A stretch of DNA of 64,000 bases from Selaginella moellendorffii (Eukaryota > Streptophyta > Lycopodiopsida > Selaginellales > Selaginellaceae). The notes under the pieces are model-generated. The model worked only from the letters and a program-made list of their open reading frames with translations. It was not told where the DNA came from and searched no databases. Of the stretch, positions 40,696-51,099 are shown one piece after another; position 1 is the stretch's first letter; the number at the start of each line of letters is the position of its first letter. The stretch is from NCBI RefSeq assembly GCF_000143415.4, contig NW_003314268.1:3802378-3866377 (forward strand). Reading direction: 5' to 3'. Made by a program: the position numbers and the translations under genes.

Positions 40696-41299
40696 GTCCT
40701 GCGCCCGCGAAATACCTGAAGAACCCTAGATTCCCGAGCCCGGCATGTCAGCCTCTCCCTGTTTCTCCCATTGATGAATAACAAAACTGAAGAACATCCA
40801 TTATAAACCTTGGCCGTTGGGGCAATCAAATCCAACGGTGGCACGGGCGCGATCGGACGACCAGGATCTCGTCATCGCTATACATTGGATTGTGAGGTGG
40901 CAGCGTTTCACGGGTTATGGGAGACACACATGCAAGCAAATCGCAGCCGTTGGGTTTTCGGGTTACTTACATCATAGCCGCTGATCTTGTGGCCCGTGCT
41001 CTTCATCCTCCTGGAACAATACACCGCAAACCTGTCCATTTGGAAATGGATCTTCGCCATAGCCATCTCTCCCATGGACATCTCCATTTTAGGTTTAGCT
41101 CCCAGATCTCTTTTATAGGCTTTGGTTCGTTTAGTAGAGTACACTCGAGCAATTGGGGATATCCCAGAATTGCGTTGTGGGCGTATCGGCATATTCTACC
41201 TCCATTTGAAACAGACGGCGGGGATTGTCCCATTTTGAGGGTTTAAGGCAGAGGATATTCTTTTTCATCTCCTTGCATTTTTAGGGTTCTTTTGAGGCT
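40696..41299. promoter_or_regulatory. Shared divergent promoter region, phosphoglucomutase and HP30-like genes
   Basis: 604 bases between two ATGs pointing away from each other. Telo-box-like AACCCTA-type motifs lie near both ends (about 40725-40731 for the left gene and 41280-41288 for the right). No other gene was recognised between them. Confidence 0.55.
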
Positions 41300-42225
41300 A
41301 TGGAGGCAGTCCAGGAGCGCCTGGGGAAGCTGGACGCGGGATTCAAGCAATGGTTGAGGCAGCAATCTGCGCCCGTGGAGGTGGCAATCGTCACAGCCGG
41401 TGGCGCCGCGCAGGGCGGTGCGATTGGGGGGCTCATGGGGCGATTGACCGCGGATGCTGCCGCCGGCGCTCCACCGATGGGCAACCAGCTGCCGCAGACG
41501 AATCCACAGATGATGGTATGCAATCTTGTAGCGAATTTCGAAGGGAAACTTTTCGAGAGAATTTTCAGGCTTTTGCTGGCGGACCTTGGGCTCAAGCTCG
41601 GAATTTTGCCGTCATGTCTGGAGTGAATTCTGGGCTGACTTGCGTCATGAAACGCTTGCGTGGTGGTGTTGAGGATGCTCAAACCAGGTAAGCTTTTAGA
41701 TGATTCTTTGTATAAGCTTGATACGAATGTTTCCCTGTTCTCCTGGCAGTATGGTGGCGGGATTTGGATCTGGTGCGTGCCTTTCGATCGCGAGCGGCAT
41801 TGGAGGCGAGAATCCAGTGGCGTCTGCTGTCACTACTGGCTTATCTTTCGGCCTTATTCAAGCAGCGATGTTCAAGGTCTGTAAATTCTGCCGATTGGGA
41901 GTTTGTCATCCGTTCCTCTTTCCAGGTGACGCAAAAGTTTTACCAACCTCCGGGAGATGACATTCAATACCTGCGATCCAAGAACATGCTACGAGTACTT
42001 GGACTGGAAAAGTACGAGAAGAACTTTAAGAAGGGCTATCTTACCGATGAAACTCTTCCCTTGCTCACGGACAGGTCCGTCGCTACTCTGCCTATTATTT
42101 CTTGTTTCTGTGCTCATATCTCTTATATGCCTTTCAGTGCACTCAGGGACGTGAAGATTCCACCGGGACCAAGGCTTTTAATCCTGCACCACATCGAAAG
42201 GTCCGGCCGAGGTCATATAGTTTAA
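41300..42225 (+). CDS. HP30-like Tim17/22/23-family protein with SAM domain, 232 aa
   Basis: Five exons: 41300-41515, 41569-41687, 41750-41876, 41926-42074 and 42138-42225, all with GT-AG borders and matching phases. The first half is a Tim17/Tim22/Tim23-like membrane module (VTAGGAAQGGAIGGLMGRL, later GGVEDAQTSMVAGFGSGACL and VTTGLSFGLIQAAMFK) with Gly-rich helices. The C-terminal third (residues about 165-225; LGLEKYEKNFKKGYLTDETL, ending in a PPGPRLLILHHI helix) is a SAM domain. The combination is that of Arabidopsis HP30-type proteins, which act in plastid inner-envelope import of proteins lacking cleavable transit peptides. Its divergent neighbour also encodes a plastid protein. Confidence 0.88.
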
Positions 42226-42690
42226 AATTCATTCTTCTCACGATCGCCCACTGCAGAAATCTAGACGTCGCGAGGAGGGAATAAAGGGAATACATTCTTG
42301 TACAATCACGATTTGTGCTGTGACGAGAGAAGTTTGAGGAACGCAAAGTTTTGATTTGGAGGAGGATAATTGTTTGTGGCTGGTTGGCTGATACACGAGC
42401 AAAAAAACTTATTTCACGGAGAAGCAAACAACGAAGCAAAGGATTTTCACGCCACGAATCACGATGGGCGATTAATTTGGAGGAGATCAATCGAAATCCT
42501 TCCTCCATCCATCGCTTGCATCGCATCAAAGAAGCAACAAAAACAACACGGAAAAACCTGAGAGTGAAAGACAGGCTCCATGAATGCGCTCCGCACGGCC
42601 CTCGAAGCGTGGCATTGAATGGCCAAGGCTGGAATTATTACCACATCAAGTTGTCAACTTTTAAAACGAGCTAGAGCTCGGATCAATGGC

Positions 42691-42710
42691 TGGATGGATG
42701 GATGGATGGA
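42691..42710. repeat. (TGGA)n microsatellite
   Basis: Five TGGA units in a row. Confidence 0.9.
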
Positions 42711-42820
42711 ACCCTCCAATGAGGTAGCGTTTTACCTTTTTATACCTTACCCGGGGGTAAAAACGGGCAGGGATTTCCGCAACGGAATGCGCGATTCCCG
42801 GGCGGGAATGTGTCTAAGGT

Positions 42821-42829
42821 TTAGGGTTT
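42821..42829 (+). promoter_or_regulatory. Telo-box-like element
   Basis: TTAGGGTTT (reverse AAACCCTAA), the interstitial telomere motif common near transcription starts of plant growth genes. Confidence 0.45.
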
Positions 42830-43584
42830 ATCAGATCTGTGCGCTTGTTTTTAGTCGCGTGTTTCAGCTGATTCGGTGCCAAATGCGAGGAATCTAGCAG
42901 CGGCGGCAGCAGCAAACGATTCTTCCGCCTCAGCAGATGCCAGTTCCACGATTCGCAGTAGCGGCGCCAGATAATCTTCGTGTTTCTCCGCATTTCTCAA
43001 GGTAATCTTCCCATTCGCGAATCGCGACGCCGAGAGCTGTGGTTGCGGGCATTGATTCTCGCTCTCTAGATTCACAAGGGCCCGGGCTAGATTGGTAAAT
43101 CGTCCTCCAGGTACCGGACAGTGGTGGGAAAAAGAATTAAGAACAGGGAGATAGGGCTTGCTTGCGCTGGAGGCATCTGGTAGAATATAAGGCAGGGCAG
43201 GTGCTCACAGGATTCTTTCCTCTTCTTTTTTCTCCTTTTTTCTTTCTCTTGGGGGCTTGCTTTATGAATGTAGCCAGAGCTATTCCCGCTGTTAGTTCCT
43301 TGCTGCAGTACTACCGCGAGATTCAATGGGATTGAGTAGCGGCCTTTGTGGACGAATGGCAAGGCCACCAAGTTTTACTGCTGCTGCTGCTGCTATTACC
43401 ATCTTCTCCAAAGAGGCAAGATCTGCGGCGACGTTACTACACTCTCCTGGGATCTCTCTCGGCTATGCTGGGAGGTCTGGCTCTACTGCTAGAAGCTGCT
43501 GGTAATGACGAAGATCAAGTAGAGCGGGATGGTGGTGGCGATGGAGCTTGGTGCGTAAAGCACCATCATGGCGACCCGAGAATC

Positions 43585-45814
43585 ATGGACGAAGTGCAAA
43601 GAGGAACAAGATGGAGGAGGATATTTCTCTCATTGGTGGTGTCTGCCGGGGCGGGCATCGTTTTGCTCTTCATTGCCTTCGGCATTATAGTCTCTGCCGC
43701 GGGACAGAGACGACACCAGCGCAGTAGCAGTGGACAAGGCAGGCTTTCTCTTCTCGAGGAGAAGCAAAACTGTGAGTAACATCAGCTCTTTTGTTTTGAG
43801 TTTCGAGTCACACTCTACTGAAAGCTCTCCTCTTGTTTGTTAGCGTTTGTAGCAACTTGTCCGGATGGATGGCTACGAGGACCGGCTGATCGATGCTTTA
43901 TGCTCGTCAACGCGAGCAGCACTTGGGAGGAATCCGAGACGAGTTGCCGGAACAGGAGTGGTCATCTGGCCTCTATAACTTCAGATGCCGAGGTCGCGTT
44001 TGTCAAAAGCCACTGTACCGGTGTCTTTGATCCGTGCTGGGTCGGGGCTGTGATATCCAACACCAGCCGGGGAGTTTTGTGGAGGTGGAGTGACTGTCAC
44101 GTACGCTGGAATTTTTCCTTCGCTTCCAGCAATTGCTCCAGCTCGGGTTGCGTTAACTTGGGAGAATACTGCTTGTCTGTGTCAAGCATGCACGGGCTTG
44201 TACGTGAGAACTGTGGAGACAGGCATAGATTCGTCTGTGTTCTTGCTACGAAAGGTAACTCGGCAAGTTTGTATCGATTCCTTGTCTCTAAGCTTTTTTC
44301 TCTTGACTTGGCTTTAGAGGGCGAATGTATACGAGCTACAAACCGCAAAGCGTACCTCATCGTACTTATAGCCGTAAGCTGTTTGATACTTGTCACGGCA
44401 TTAGCGATTGTCATCTGGCTTCTAGTCTATAGAAGGAAGAGGAGGAGGAGGAGATCGAGAAGAGCGCCGTCGTCTTCCATGGTGCCGCTCTCCTCGCTCA
44501 GACTATTTACTCTGGACGAGCTTAGGATCGCCACCAACAATTTTGGGATGGAGAACAGGCTCCGGGGTAGCACTTTCAAGGGGATTCTCTCCGATGGCGT
44601 TTTGGTGGCTGTTAAGAAGCTGGAACGATCGAGCTTCCAAAGCCGGAAAGAGTTTCTAGCGGAGATGAACCGGATAGCGCGGCTGCGGCATCCAAGTCTG
44701 GTGGCGGTCATTGGATGCTGCTACGATCACGGCGAGCGATACATAGCCTACGAGTACATCGCGAATGGGCCGCTCGACCTCTGGCTGCACGACCCCGTCA
44801 GGAGAGGAACGCTGGACTGGAGAACGAGGATGCAAATTGCGGTCACCGCTGCTCAAGGCATAGCGTAAGTAGTAACCTGGTTAGTTTCTCGTTTTCTTCG
44901 TTCTTTTTACGATTCAAGCGTTGCATGTAGGATAGTATTTCATCATATGCATCCGTTCTTTGACGATTCAATGTAGGATCCTTCATTCTTTGGTTTACTT
45001 GAGTATTGTAGCATCTGGTTTGACTGTTTTTCCGATTCGGTGATTGATCTTTGTTCATTTCTTTTTTCAGTACAAACCGCTGAGCGTGCCATGCTTGGCA
45101 TCTAGAAAACTCCGGCTGGTTTCACTGATATGCTTGCGTTACTTCATTCCTTTTTCTCCCGTGTGGCACTAAGGACTTCGCTCTGGCAGATACTTGCACG
45201 ACCAAGTGAAGCCTCATGTCATCCACAGGGACATCAAGGCGAGCAGCATTCTCCTCGACGACAAGTTCCACGGCCGCGTCATGGGAGTGGGCCTGGCCAG
45301 CGTCGTGCCGTGGGAGGCCGCCTACGAGCGCACGGTGGTGGCAGGGACGCACGGCTACCTTGCCCCGGAGTTCGTCTACCGCAACGAGCTCACCACCAAG
45401 AGCGACGTCTACAGCTTCGGCGTGCTCATGCTGGAGCTCATCAGCGGCCGCAAGCCGGCCATGCCAGTGGACGTGGTGGACTGGCAGACCATCTTCGAGT
45501 GGGCGACGCCACTGGTTCAGTCGCAGCAGCTGCAGGAGATCATTGATCCGTCGCTCACGTCGATTCCCGCCCCCGCACACATCCAGATGCTCGTGGATCT
45601 CATCTACAGCTGCACGCAGCACGTCGCGTCCATGAGGCCTCGGATGTCTTACGTTGTTCATCAGCTCGATCAGCTCAAGGACGTGGAGAGCTTGCAGCCC
45701 AGGCAGCAGCAGCAGCAGCAAATACAAGAGGTGGTTTATCCCGCGAGAGATGCTCGCTCCAAAGAGCCGGCTCTCATCACAGTCCAGTCGGAGATCATGG
45801 AGTCTCTCTTCTAG
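43585..45814 (+). CDS. C-type lectin receptor-like kinase, 589 aa from this start
   Basis: Four exons: 43585-43771, 43844-44254, 44318-44864 and 45190-45814, in matching phase. The N-terminus has a hydrophobic signal/anchor stretch. Then comes a C-type lectin domain (CPDGWLRGPADRCFML through DRHRFVCVL, with a WVGAV core and six or more Cys), a transmembrane helix (AYLIVLIAVSCLILVTALAI) followed by a strongly basic stop-transfer, and a protein kinase: VAVKKLE lysine, HRDIKASSILLDD catalytic loop, YLAPEF. In place of DFG is GVG (MGVGLA), and the Gly-rich loop is incomplete. The architecture matches the single-copy plant C-type lectin kinase typified by Arabidopsis At1g52310. An in-frame ATG at 43465 would add 40 residues. 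I prefer 43585 because it puts the hydrophobic stretch near the N-terminus. A poly-Gln run lies near the C-terminus. Confidence 0.88.
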
Positions 45815-46026
45815 GCTCTCAAGGTTCCATTGGAAGAAAGAACTCGTTATGGTAGAAAGGAGAAACTTTGTGCTTGACTTTATCCATTAACGCCAGAATT
45901 GTCATTGTTTCCTCTCAAATACTTTTCTCTTTTTCTTTCCTGTGATTATTTACTTTGCAGTAACTCTAGTCCGCATGCAAGCTATGTGGCCAAGAACTTT
46001 ACCATGCAGACTTCCGGTTAACCCTC

Positions 46027-46033
46027 TATAAAT
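46027..46033 (+). promoter_or_regulatory. TATA box of the small secreted protein gene
   Basis: TATAAAT 96 bases upstream of the ATG at 46129, at a plausible distance for a short 5' leader. Confidence 0.55.
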
Positions 46034-46128
46034 TCACCGCGCTCGCTCCAGCTCTCCATCAAGCTCACGAGTTTCATCTCATTCGCTCTGTTGTTTTCTC
46101 TTTGGTTTCGATTCTCTAACTCCTCCAA

Positions 46129-46548
46129 ATGGCGTCGATCAAGTTCGTGGCTGCTGTCTTGGTGCTCATGGTGGTGGCCGCGGCGGCCATGCGCGACTGG
46201 AACGATTCCCCTCGCGACCGCCGCCGCGAGCGGGAGTGCCGCCAACTGCGCGGGCAGCTGCAGCAGTGCTCGCGCGACAGTCCCTCGCCCCAGTGCTGCA
46301 GTGTGGCGCGCCAGTACGTGGAGAGCAAAGGTTGCCGCCCTCGCGACATTGGAGCCGACCTCCTCCAGCACTGCCAGCAGCAGCAGCAGCAGCGAGGCGA
46401 TGACGATGACGATCAGGAGCGCCGCCGCTACTACAACGACGACGATGATCGAGGTAAAGCCAGCTATAAACTTTCTTGGTCTTGATTTCTTCTTCATTGC
46501 TTTTGTTTTCCAGAGGTTCTCGACTTCATCCGTGGAGCATGGTTCTAG
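46129..46548 (+). CDS. Small secreted Cys-, Gln- and Asp-rich protein, 119 aa
   Basis: Two exons, 46129-46453 and 46514-46548 (the junction adds EVLDFIRGAWF). A clear signal peptide, MASIKFVAAVLVLMVVAAAA, is followed by an Arg-rich segment and six Cys with the order C..C..CC..C..C (ECRQLRGQLQQC, QCCSVARQYVESKGC, LLQHC). It continues with a Gln run and a long acidic DDDDD tract. The CC pair and helix-like spacing resemble the prolamin/2S albumin superfamily, but the usual eight-Cys CXC pattern is incomplete, so I do not assign it. The Gln/Arg richness would fit nitrogen storage. The intron lies just before the last 11 codons. Confidence 0.7.
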
Positions 46549-46954
46549 ATCGTAGAGACTGTGGAGAGCATGAAAATGGATGGGAGCTGATCGCTCTAAA
46601 TAAATGCTCAGACTTGGAGTAATAATAAGAATTTGTTTGTGTGACAGCTTTTTACATGAAATATATCTAGAAAAATTAGTCGAATAAACAAAAAAATGTG
46701 TGATAGAATAGAAGCTTTCACAAACAAGTAAAGATGCTTCGAAAAAAGCTATGTGATCATTTATGCAGACCATCTGAAGAGCATGAAAATGCAATTGCAC
46801 GATAACTAACTGTAAGGGATGGTGGCACAGATGGTCAGCACGTATATTTCATCGCTGGTGCAAACTTGAGGTCGAGACATTGCTTTTTCAAAAGAGGTTT
46901 CTTGATTAGTGCTATATATTTCGATCAAGCAACATATTTCAGTTTAGGTTGTAG

Positions 46955-47860
46955 ATGAAAACAATTCCCTCTCCTCTCGTTTTAAAGGAGCTCCTGAGTT
47001 TTAAAAACTCTCTTGTAGGAAACCAGGGTCTTATCTTCTGCAGGGACAGTATCAGTTCTTTGAATGAACTCTACAGGTTGATTCTGCGGATGGATTGTAG
47101 GTTAGCTTTAACGAAAAAGAGTAAGCATCAGGAAATCTGGGTGAGCAAACACAATTAAACACAATTATCATCGTTCAGATGGATGCCACACTAAGATGGA
47201 AACTTGGTTATTAAGGAATGGGAATGCAGCTGGAGTGTATTGTGAGCCCCAGCCAGAATGTAGATCACCATCACTTTCATGCGTAACAATTGCTGACAAG
47301 CTCCATCAATCACTGAAGAATTCCTAAAATATAGCTGATTGTCAATCACAGATAAATTCCTTGCATATAAAGTCCTACCATTAGTCACTAATGAGTTCCT
47401 TGCATAGAATCTGCTATGATTGTTGACAACAAGCTGATAAAGTTCAAGTACTCAGTACATATGCCTCCACAAAATGTCAATCTATTCGAATTGCTGGCAG
47501 CATCCACGGAAATTCGTCCAACAATTTCAGTGAGTGAGTCCCATACGTATGTGGGATGAAAATTGAAGGGGATAGAGGGATCAGGATCACAGATTAGAAA
47601 CTGATTGCTTATAACTAAAGGCGCATTCACGGACAAAATGAACTTCAGCCGTTGTTAAACTCTAAATTTAAAACTGACCTTCCTACTGAAATTAGATTAT
47701 ATTCATTATACGATTAATATGCCCAACAAGGTGTAAAATACTAATTTGGAACTGTGACAGATTTCTGCGAAAGATGGTAAGAGGTTGAAGATGGTATGAG
47801 GGGGTTGACAAGCAACCCACAATAAAAGTAACACCAAAATAGTTGATACATCACAGTATA
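46955..47860 (-). pseudogene. B-lectin gene pseudogene with inverted 3' half
   Basis: Relative of the intact gene at 51100-52149. The N-terminal half (about 47860 to 47265) reads on the reverse strand, with VNAPLVISNQFLIC and RISVDAA still visible, broken by stops. The C-terminal half (about 46985-47262) reads on the forward strand instead (SLNELYRLILRMDC, QEIWVSKHN, NLVIKEW). The two meet near 47262. An internal inversion explains this better than two separate insertions. It is not expressed as a protein. Confidence 0.75.
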
Positions 47861-48064
47861 ACATTTTGATTGGCTTAGTTTCATAATTCTAGAGATTTCT
47901 GGAAAACTATTTGGGTTAAAGCCTTTTCGTTTGCTTAAGGGCTATAGTATTACCCTTTTTTGTTAAAAGTAGGATTTAAAATCAAAATTTTTAGTTAATT
48001 AAAAATGGTTTAAAATACAGCATTAATCCATTTTAATTTGAGTTTAGTATGAATTTTATATTTT

Positions 48065-48215
48065 TTGGTTTGTTTAAGCAACCCTAAAATATGACAATAT
48101 TCTACCATCTAACGGTTGTTATTCTTTTAGATTAATCTTCTATTTATTATTTATAATATAAACTTTCTTAAACACTTCTGATTAATCTTGCGTTTATAAA
48201 TTATAGCTAAAGGTT
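48065..48215 (-). mobile_element. Truncated MITE copy
   Basis: Starts TTGGTTTGTTTAAGCAA and runs, in the opposite orientation, along the MITE at 50494-50756, with an internal deletion and loss of the far terminal repeat. Confidence 0.5.
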
Positions 48216-48364
48216 TGAATAAGATTATTAGATTTAAATAATTTGTTGTCCGCTACATGCACGTTTAATAGTATTGCTATTCATTTTTAGTATTATTTAT
48301 TAATCGAATTGATCAATCAGAATTTTATAACTAAACAGAATAAAAGTAAATGTGGTAATTAAAA

Positions 48365-48955
48365 TCAAATATTTATTCTCTCTGGGCGTTGATTGACACG
48401 AACAACCCAAGGTTTCCCACTTGCACTCTGAACTTGAATTCTCCCAATCTTCTGGAGCGCAGCTGGAACATCCACCTCTCCACAGTTGGCAGCAATGGCG
48501 TCCAAGTGTGGCCGCAAATCTTCAAACAAGCTGTCCTTTCCATCGCTCATCTCAACCATGAAATTGGGAACCACCAGCCCGTTCCCCGGCTGCTTGTCAA
48601 AAGCCGTCTCAGTGTCATCAAGCCACACCACCCTCGCTAAATCGCGTCCGAATGCTTGGGCGCTCAGATCTTTGCTCCTGGTAGGGCACGATTCCCTGCT
48701 AAGCCTCTGGGAGATCAAAGTTCCCGTGGGATCCAGCTTGTCCGCTATGCCATTCACATAAGGCTCGTAGTTGTAGGAAAAGATGACAATCTCATACAGC
48801 TTTGCCATGTCTCGCAGGAATTTGTCAAGGCCCGGACGTTTGTAGACGGCATAGCCCTCAACTACCATGTCAGCTCCCATACCTGAGGAGTTTTTGAGCC
48901 TACGAGCGCAAATCAGCGTTCCATCGAGATCCAGCACCAGAGTTGGCTTGCCCAT
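48365..48955 (-). CDS. TIM50/FCP1-like HAD phosphatase-domain protein, 196 aa
   Basis: A single frame starting with ATG at 48955 (MGKPTLVLDLDGTL). The HAD nucleophile motif DLDGT is intact. The following block, RPGLDKFLRDMAKLYEIVIF, then RDLARVVWLDD, matches the NIF/FCP1-TIM50 fold. TIM50 proteins act in mitochondrial protein import and the FCP1/SCP relatives are CTD phosphatases. The family's membrane helix and mitochondrial presequence are both missing here, so the protein could be a soluble family member or lack an unrecognised upstream exon. The neighbour gene ends only 66 bases upstream, which limits room for one. The C-terminus is unlike the reference families. Confidence 0.68.
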   Translation of the reverse strand: MGKPTLVLDLDGTLICARRLKNSSGMGADMVVEGYAVYKRPGLDKFLRDMAKLYEIVIFSYNYEPYVNGIADKLDPTGTLISQRLSRESCPTRSKDLSAQAFGRDLARVVWLDDTETAFDKQPGNGLVVPNFMVEMSDGKDSLFEDLRPHLDAIAANCGEVDVPAALQKIGRIQVQSASGKPWVVRVNQRPERINI

Positions 48956-49021
48956 TGTTAGGTTTCTACCCAATAGAGCTTTGTAATTTATAAGGAAGTA
49001 AACCTTTTCTAATCCCTTTTG

Positions 49022-49592
49022 TTATTTGTTCTTCGCTGAGGCTTGCCTTCTTTCTCTGGCTCTTTTCTGCAAGCAAACGAAAGATTGGAAGATTTTGACA
49101 TTGTAGCGGAGCTTACCCTGCAGTCTGCGACCATCTGCGGCATTCTCTGCATAATCTCGGCAGTGGTCTTCCTCCTGAAATCGCGAATCAAGCAAAGCAT
49201 TTGGAAGAGTTTGATGCAAACCTCTCGGCAGAGATCCTGTCGCCCTTGTGACCCTTCATCACGTTCCTCATCTCCTTGCGTGGCTTATCGTAAGGCCAGT
49301 CTCTACACGAGCAAAAGTCCCAATGGGGAAAAGGAAGGGCGAAGAACAAAAGAAGAACTGAGAAAGAGTAGAGAAATGTGAGAAAATCTTACCCTCCCGC
49401 GAGCAGCACTTCCCTCTTGATCTTGGCCCTCTGGCGAGCGCTGATCTGCAGCGGCTTCCAGCGGTGATCCTCCCAGTAGCCCCACACGCCCTTCTTGAGC
49501 TCCTCGCCCCATCGCTTGAGCTTCTCCACGGGCATCTGTGGCGCCGGCATTGACGCTATGCGCTTCATCCACTCCGCTCGCCCGCCCCCCAT
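49022..49592 (-). CDS. Small basic protein, probable mitochondrial ribosomal protein (plant-type)
   Basis: Four exons, about 49393-49592, 49222-49302, 49118-49174 (borders within a base or two) and about 49022-49077. The peptide contains KKGVWGYWEDHRWKPLQISA, then QRAKIKREVLLAG, DWPYDKPRKEMRNVMKGHKG, EIMQRMPQMVADCRK and a basic tail. The W/Y/K/R-rich blocks resemble conserved plant mitochondrial large-subunit proteins of the mL59/mL64 kind, from memory only. Introns are about 50-90 bases. A telo-box 17 bases above the ATG fits a translation-related gene. The next gene on the same strand starts 66 bases beyond its stop. Confidence 0.65.
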
Positions 49593-49608
49593 TCTCTCTT
49601 ACCAAGAA

Positions 49609-49617
49609 TTAGGGTTT
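49609..49617 (-). promoter_or_regulatory. Telo-box of the small basic protein gene
   Basis: AAACCCTAA on the reverse strand, 17 bases upstream of the ATG at 49592. Confidence 0.55.
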
Positions 49618-49639
49618 ATCAGTTGTATGAAGGCAATGG

Positions 49640-49745
49640 CTGCTGCAGCAAGAAAGAACTCCAAACGCCATGTTTTTGTTCTTCTTTTCTCTTATCGTTT
49701 TTATCCAGGCCCAAAGAGGACTGTTTAATCAGATGTGTACGGTTT
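49640..49745 (+). pseudogene. Fragment of an S28 carboxypeptidase gene (exon-intron-exon)
   Basis: Closely matches 55735-55850: the end of one exon, the whole short intron and the start of the next exon of the S28 gene. Because the intron is kept, it was copied as DNA, not through mRNA. No flanking exons were found. Confidence 0.7.
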
Positions 49746-50493
49746 AACGAGCTCCCGAGCGCGTCCAGTTCTGGAGCTAGATTCCCTGGCCTCAAGCCGA
49801 GCAATTGTGAACTGGTTTGATCAAAACAATCTTGAGTACAAGATCGCCAAACTTTTGTCTTGAGTTGACGGCCTACAGTTGTTCCAGTCACCGAGTGATC
49901 CACTCTGTCTCGGTGGCCGCTGGGACGGGGCCCCATCGTCCCCATCGCCCGCCCCAATCGCCAGCGGATTGTGAAAGTTGTTGTGGACTGTGTCTTATTT
50001 GGGATCTGGGTGCTGCATGACTTACGCTCTTTCTCCTGCCTTGAGTTTTCTTTCCAGAATTTTTAAACATGGTTTCCCTAGCAATGGCTGTGATGGCATT
50101 GGCGTAAAGCTGTCTTGTAATTTGAAAAATGTTGTTAGGCTAGATCAACGGGAGTGTGATCACTTTGGGCTCCATTCTGGCTTATGTTGTACTGGGCATT
50201 GGGCCTCACAAGACGGTGGATCATCCTGGACGTTGAGTAGATTGCGATCTAGAGCTGGAGCAAAGTTTCACACCAAAAGCAGGGTGAGCTTGCTAGATTG
50301 TGAGCTTTGCCAGCTGTAAAAGGTCAAAGCGGCTATTATAGTGCGGCTATTTGCACCTCATTCAAATTTGAGAACCCAGCGGTGGGAAAGAAAGTTTTGG
50401 CTTTAATTTGATCTTAAATTAATAGTTAAAATCAGTATTCTTTGATGTTGATTTCCTGTATAAATAAATTGTTACATGTTGCATGTAGCACGC
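49746..50493. other. Intergenic region, nothing recognised
   Basis: No motif-bearing frame on either strand. Composition shifts from GC-rich to AT-rich near 50390. Confidence 0.45.
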
Positions 50494-50756
50494 TTGGTTT
50501 GCTTAATAGTAGATCAAATAAAATTTATGTTTGTAATTTATAAACACAAGATTAATCTTATTGTATATCAACCATTAGATAATAAAATAAAAAAGAATAT
50601 ACTAGAAAGCGTTTAAGAAAGTTTATAAATTATAAATATAAAATTAATCTAAATGAATCACAACCATTAGATGTAGAATATCCTAGAATATTTAAGCATA
50701 TTCTAGATATATCCACTCCAATCTCTTTACAGGTTTGCTTAACTTAAGCAAACCAA
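50494..50756. mobile_element. MITE with 13-base terminal inverted repeats
   Basis: 263 bases, AT-rich, starting TTGGTTTGCTTAA and ending with its exact complement TTAAGCAAACCAA. No coding capacity. A clear target duplication was not seen. Related truncated copies lie at 48065-48215 and about 53310-53385. Confidence 0.65.
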
Positions 50757-51099
50757 AAATAGGGAAAAGATAGTTTGTGAATTTAAGTTTTATATTTCTT
50801 ACTTTTTTCCTCGCAGGCTTTGCTTTGCCAATAGCATTGTGGAAGCTCAAACAGATTTAGCAAGTTGGTTTGATCTTAAAGCAATAGTCTTGGCTCAAGG
50901 ATTGATCACTCCCCTTGGACTTGGGATCTTGTGAAGTAAGATGCAGCTCCTGAGCCTGGTTGCAAGGAAGTTTAATAATGAGGTTCAAGCCTCTCTCATC
51001 TTATTCAAACAATTGAATACCTTTAGAGGCATTAATCTTATTATACATATGGTGGCAAAAGTTAAACATCAAAACCTAGCCTCTTCAAGAAACTGTGAT

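Larger units (their letters stand above)
42226..43584. other. Intergenic / 5' region of the lectin kinase
   Basis: It holds a telo-box (42821-42829), a TGGA microsatellite (42691-42710) and a reverse frame of 74 codons (43075-42851) with no recognised family. A Leu-rich forward frame (43348-43584) continues into the kinase gene but lacks an ATG before 43465. Confidence 0.5.

Noticed and set aside
42851-43075. 74-codon reverse frame near the telo-box
   Set aside because: Begins plausibly and is Ala/Glu-rich, but no family, splice partner or conservation could be shown.
43348-43584. Leu-rich upstream extension of the lectin kinase
   Set aside because: Starts with GTG and no ATG exists before 43465; more likely 5' leader than protein.
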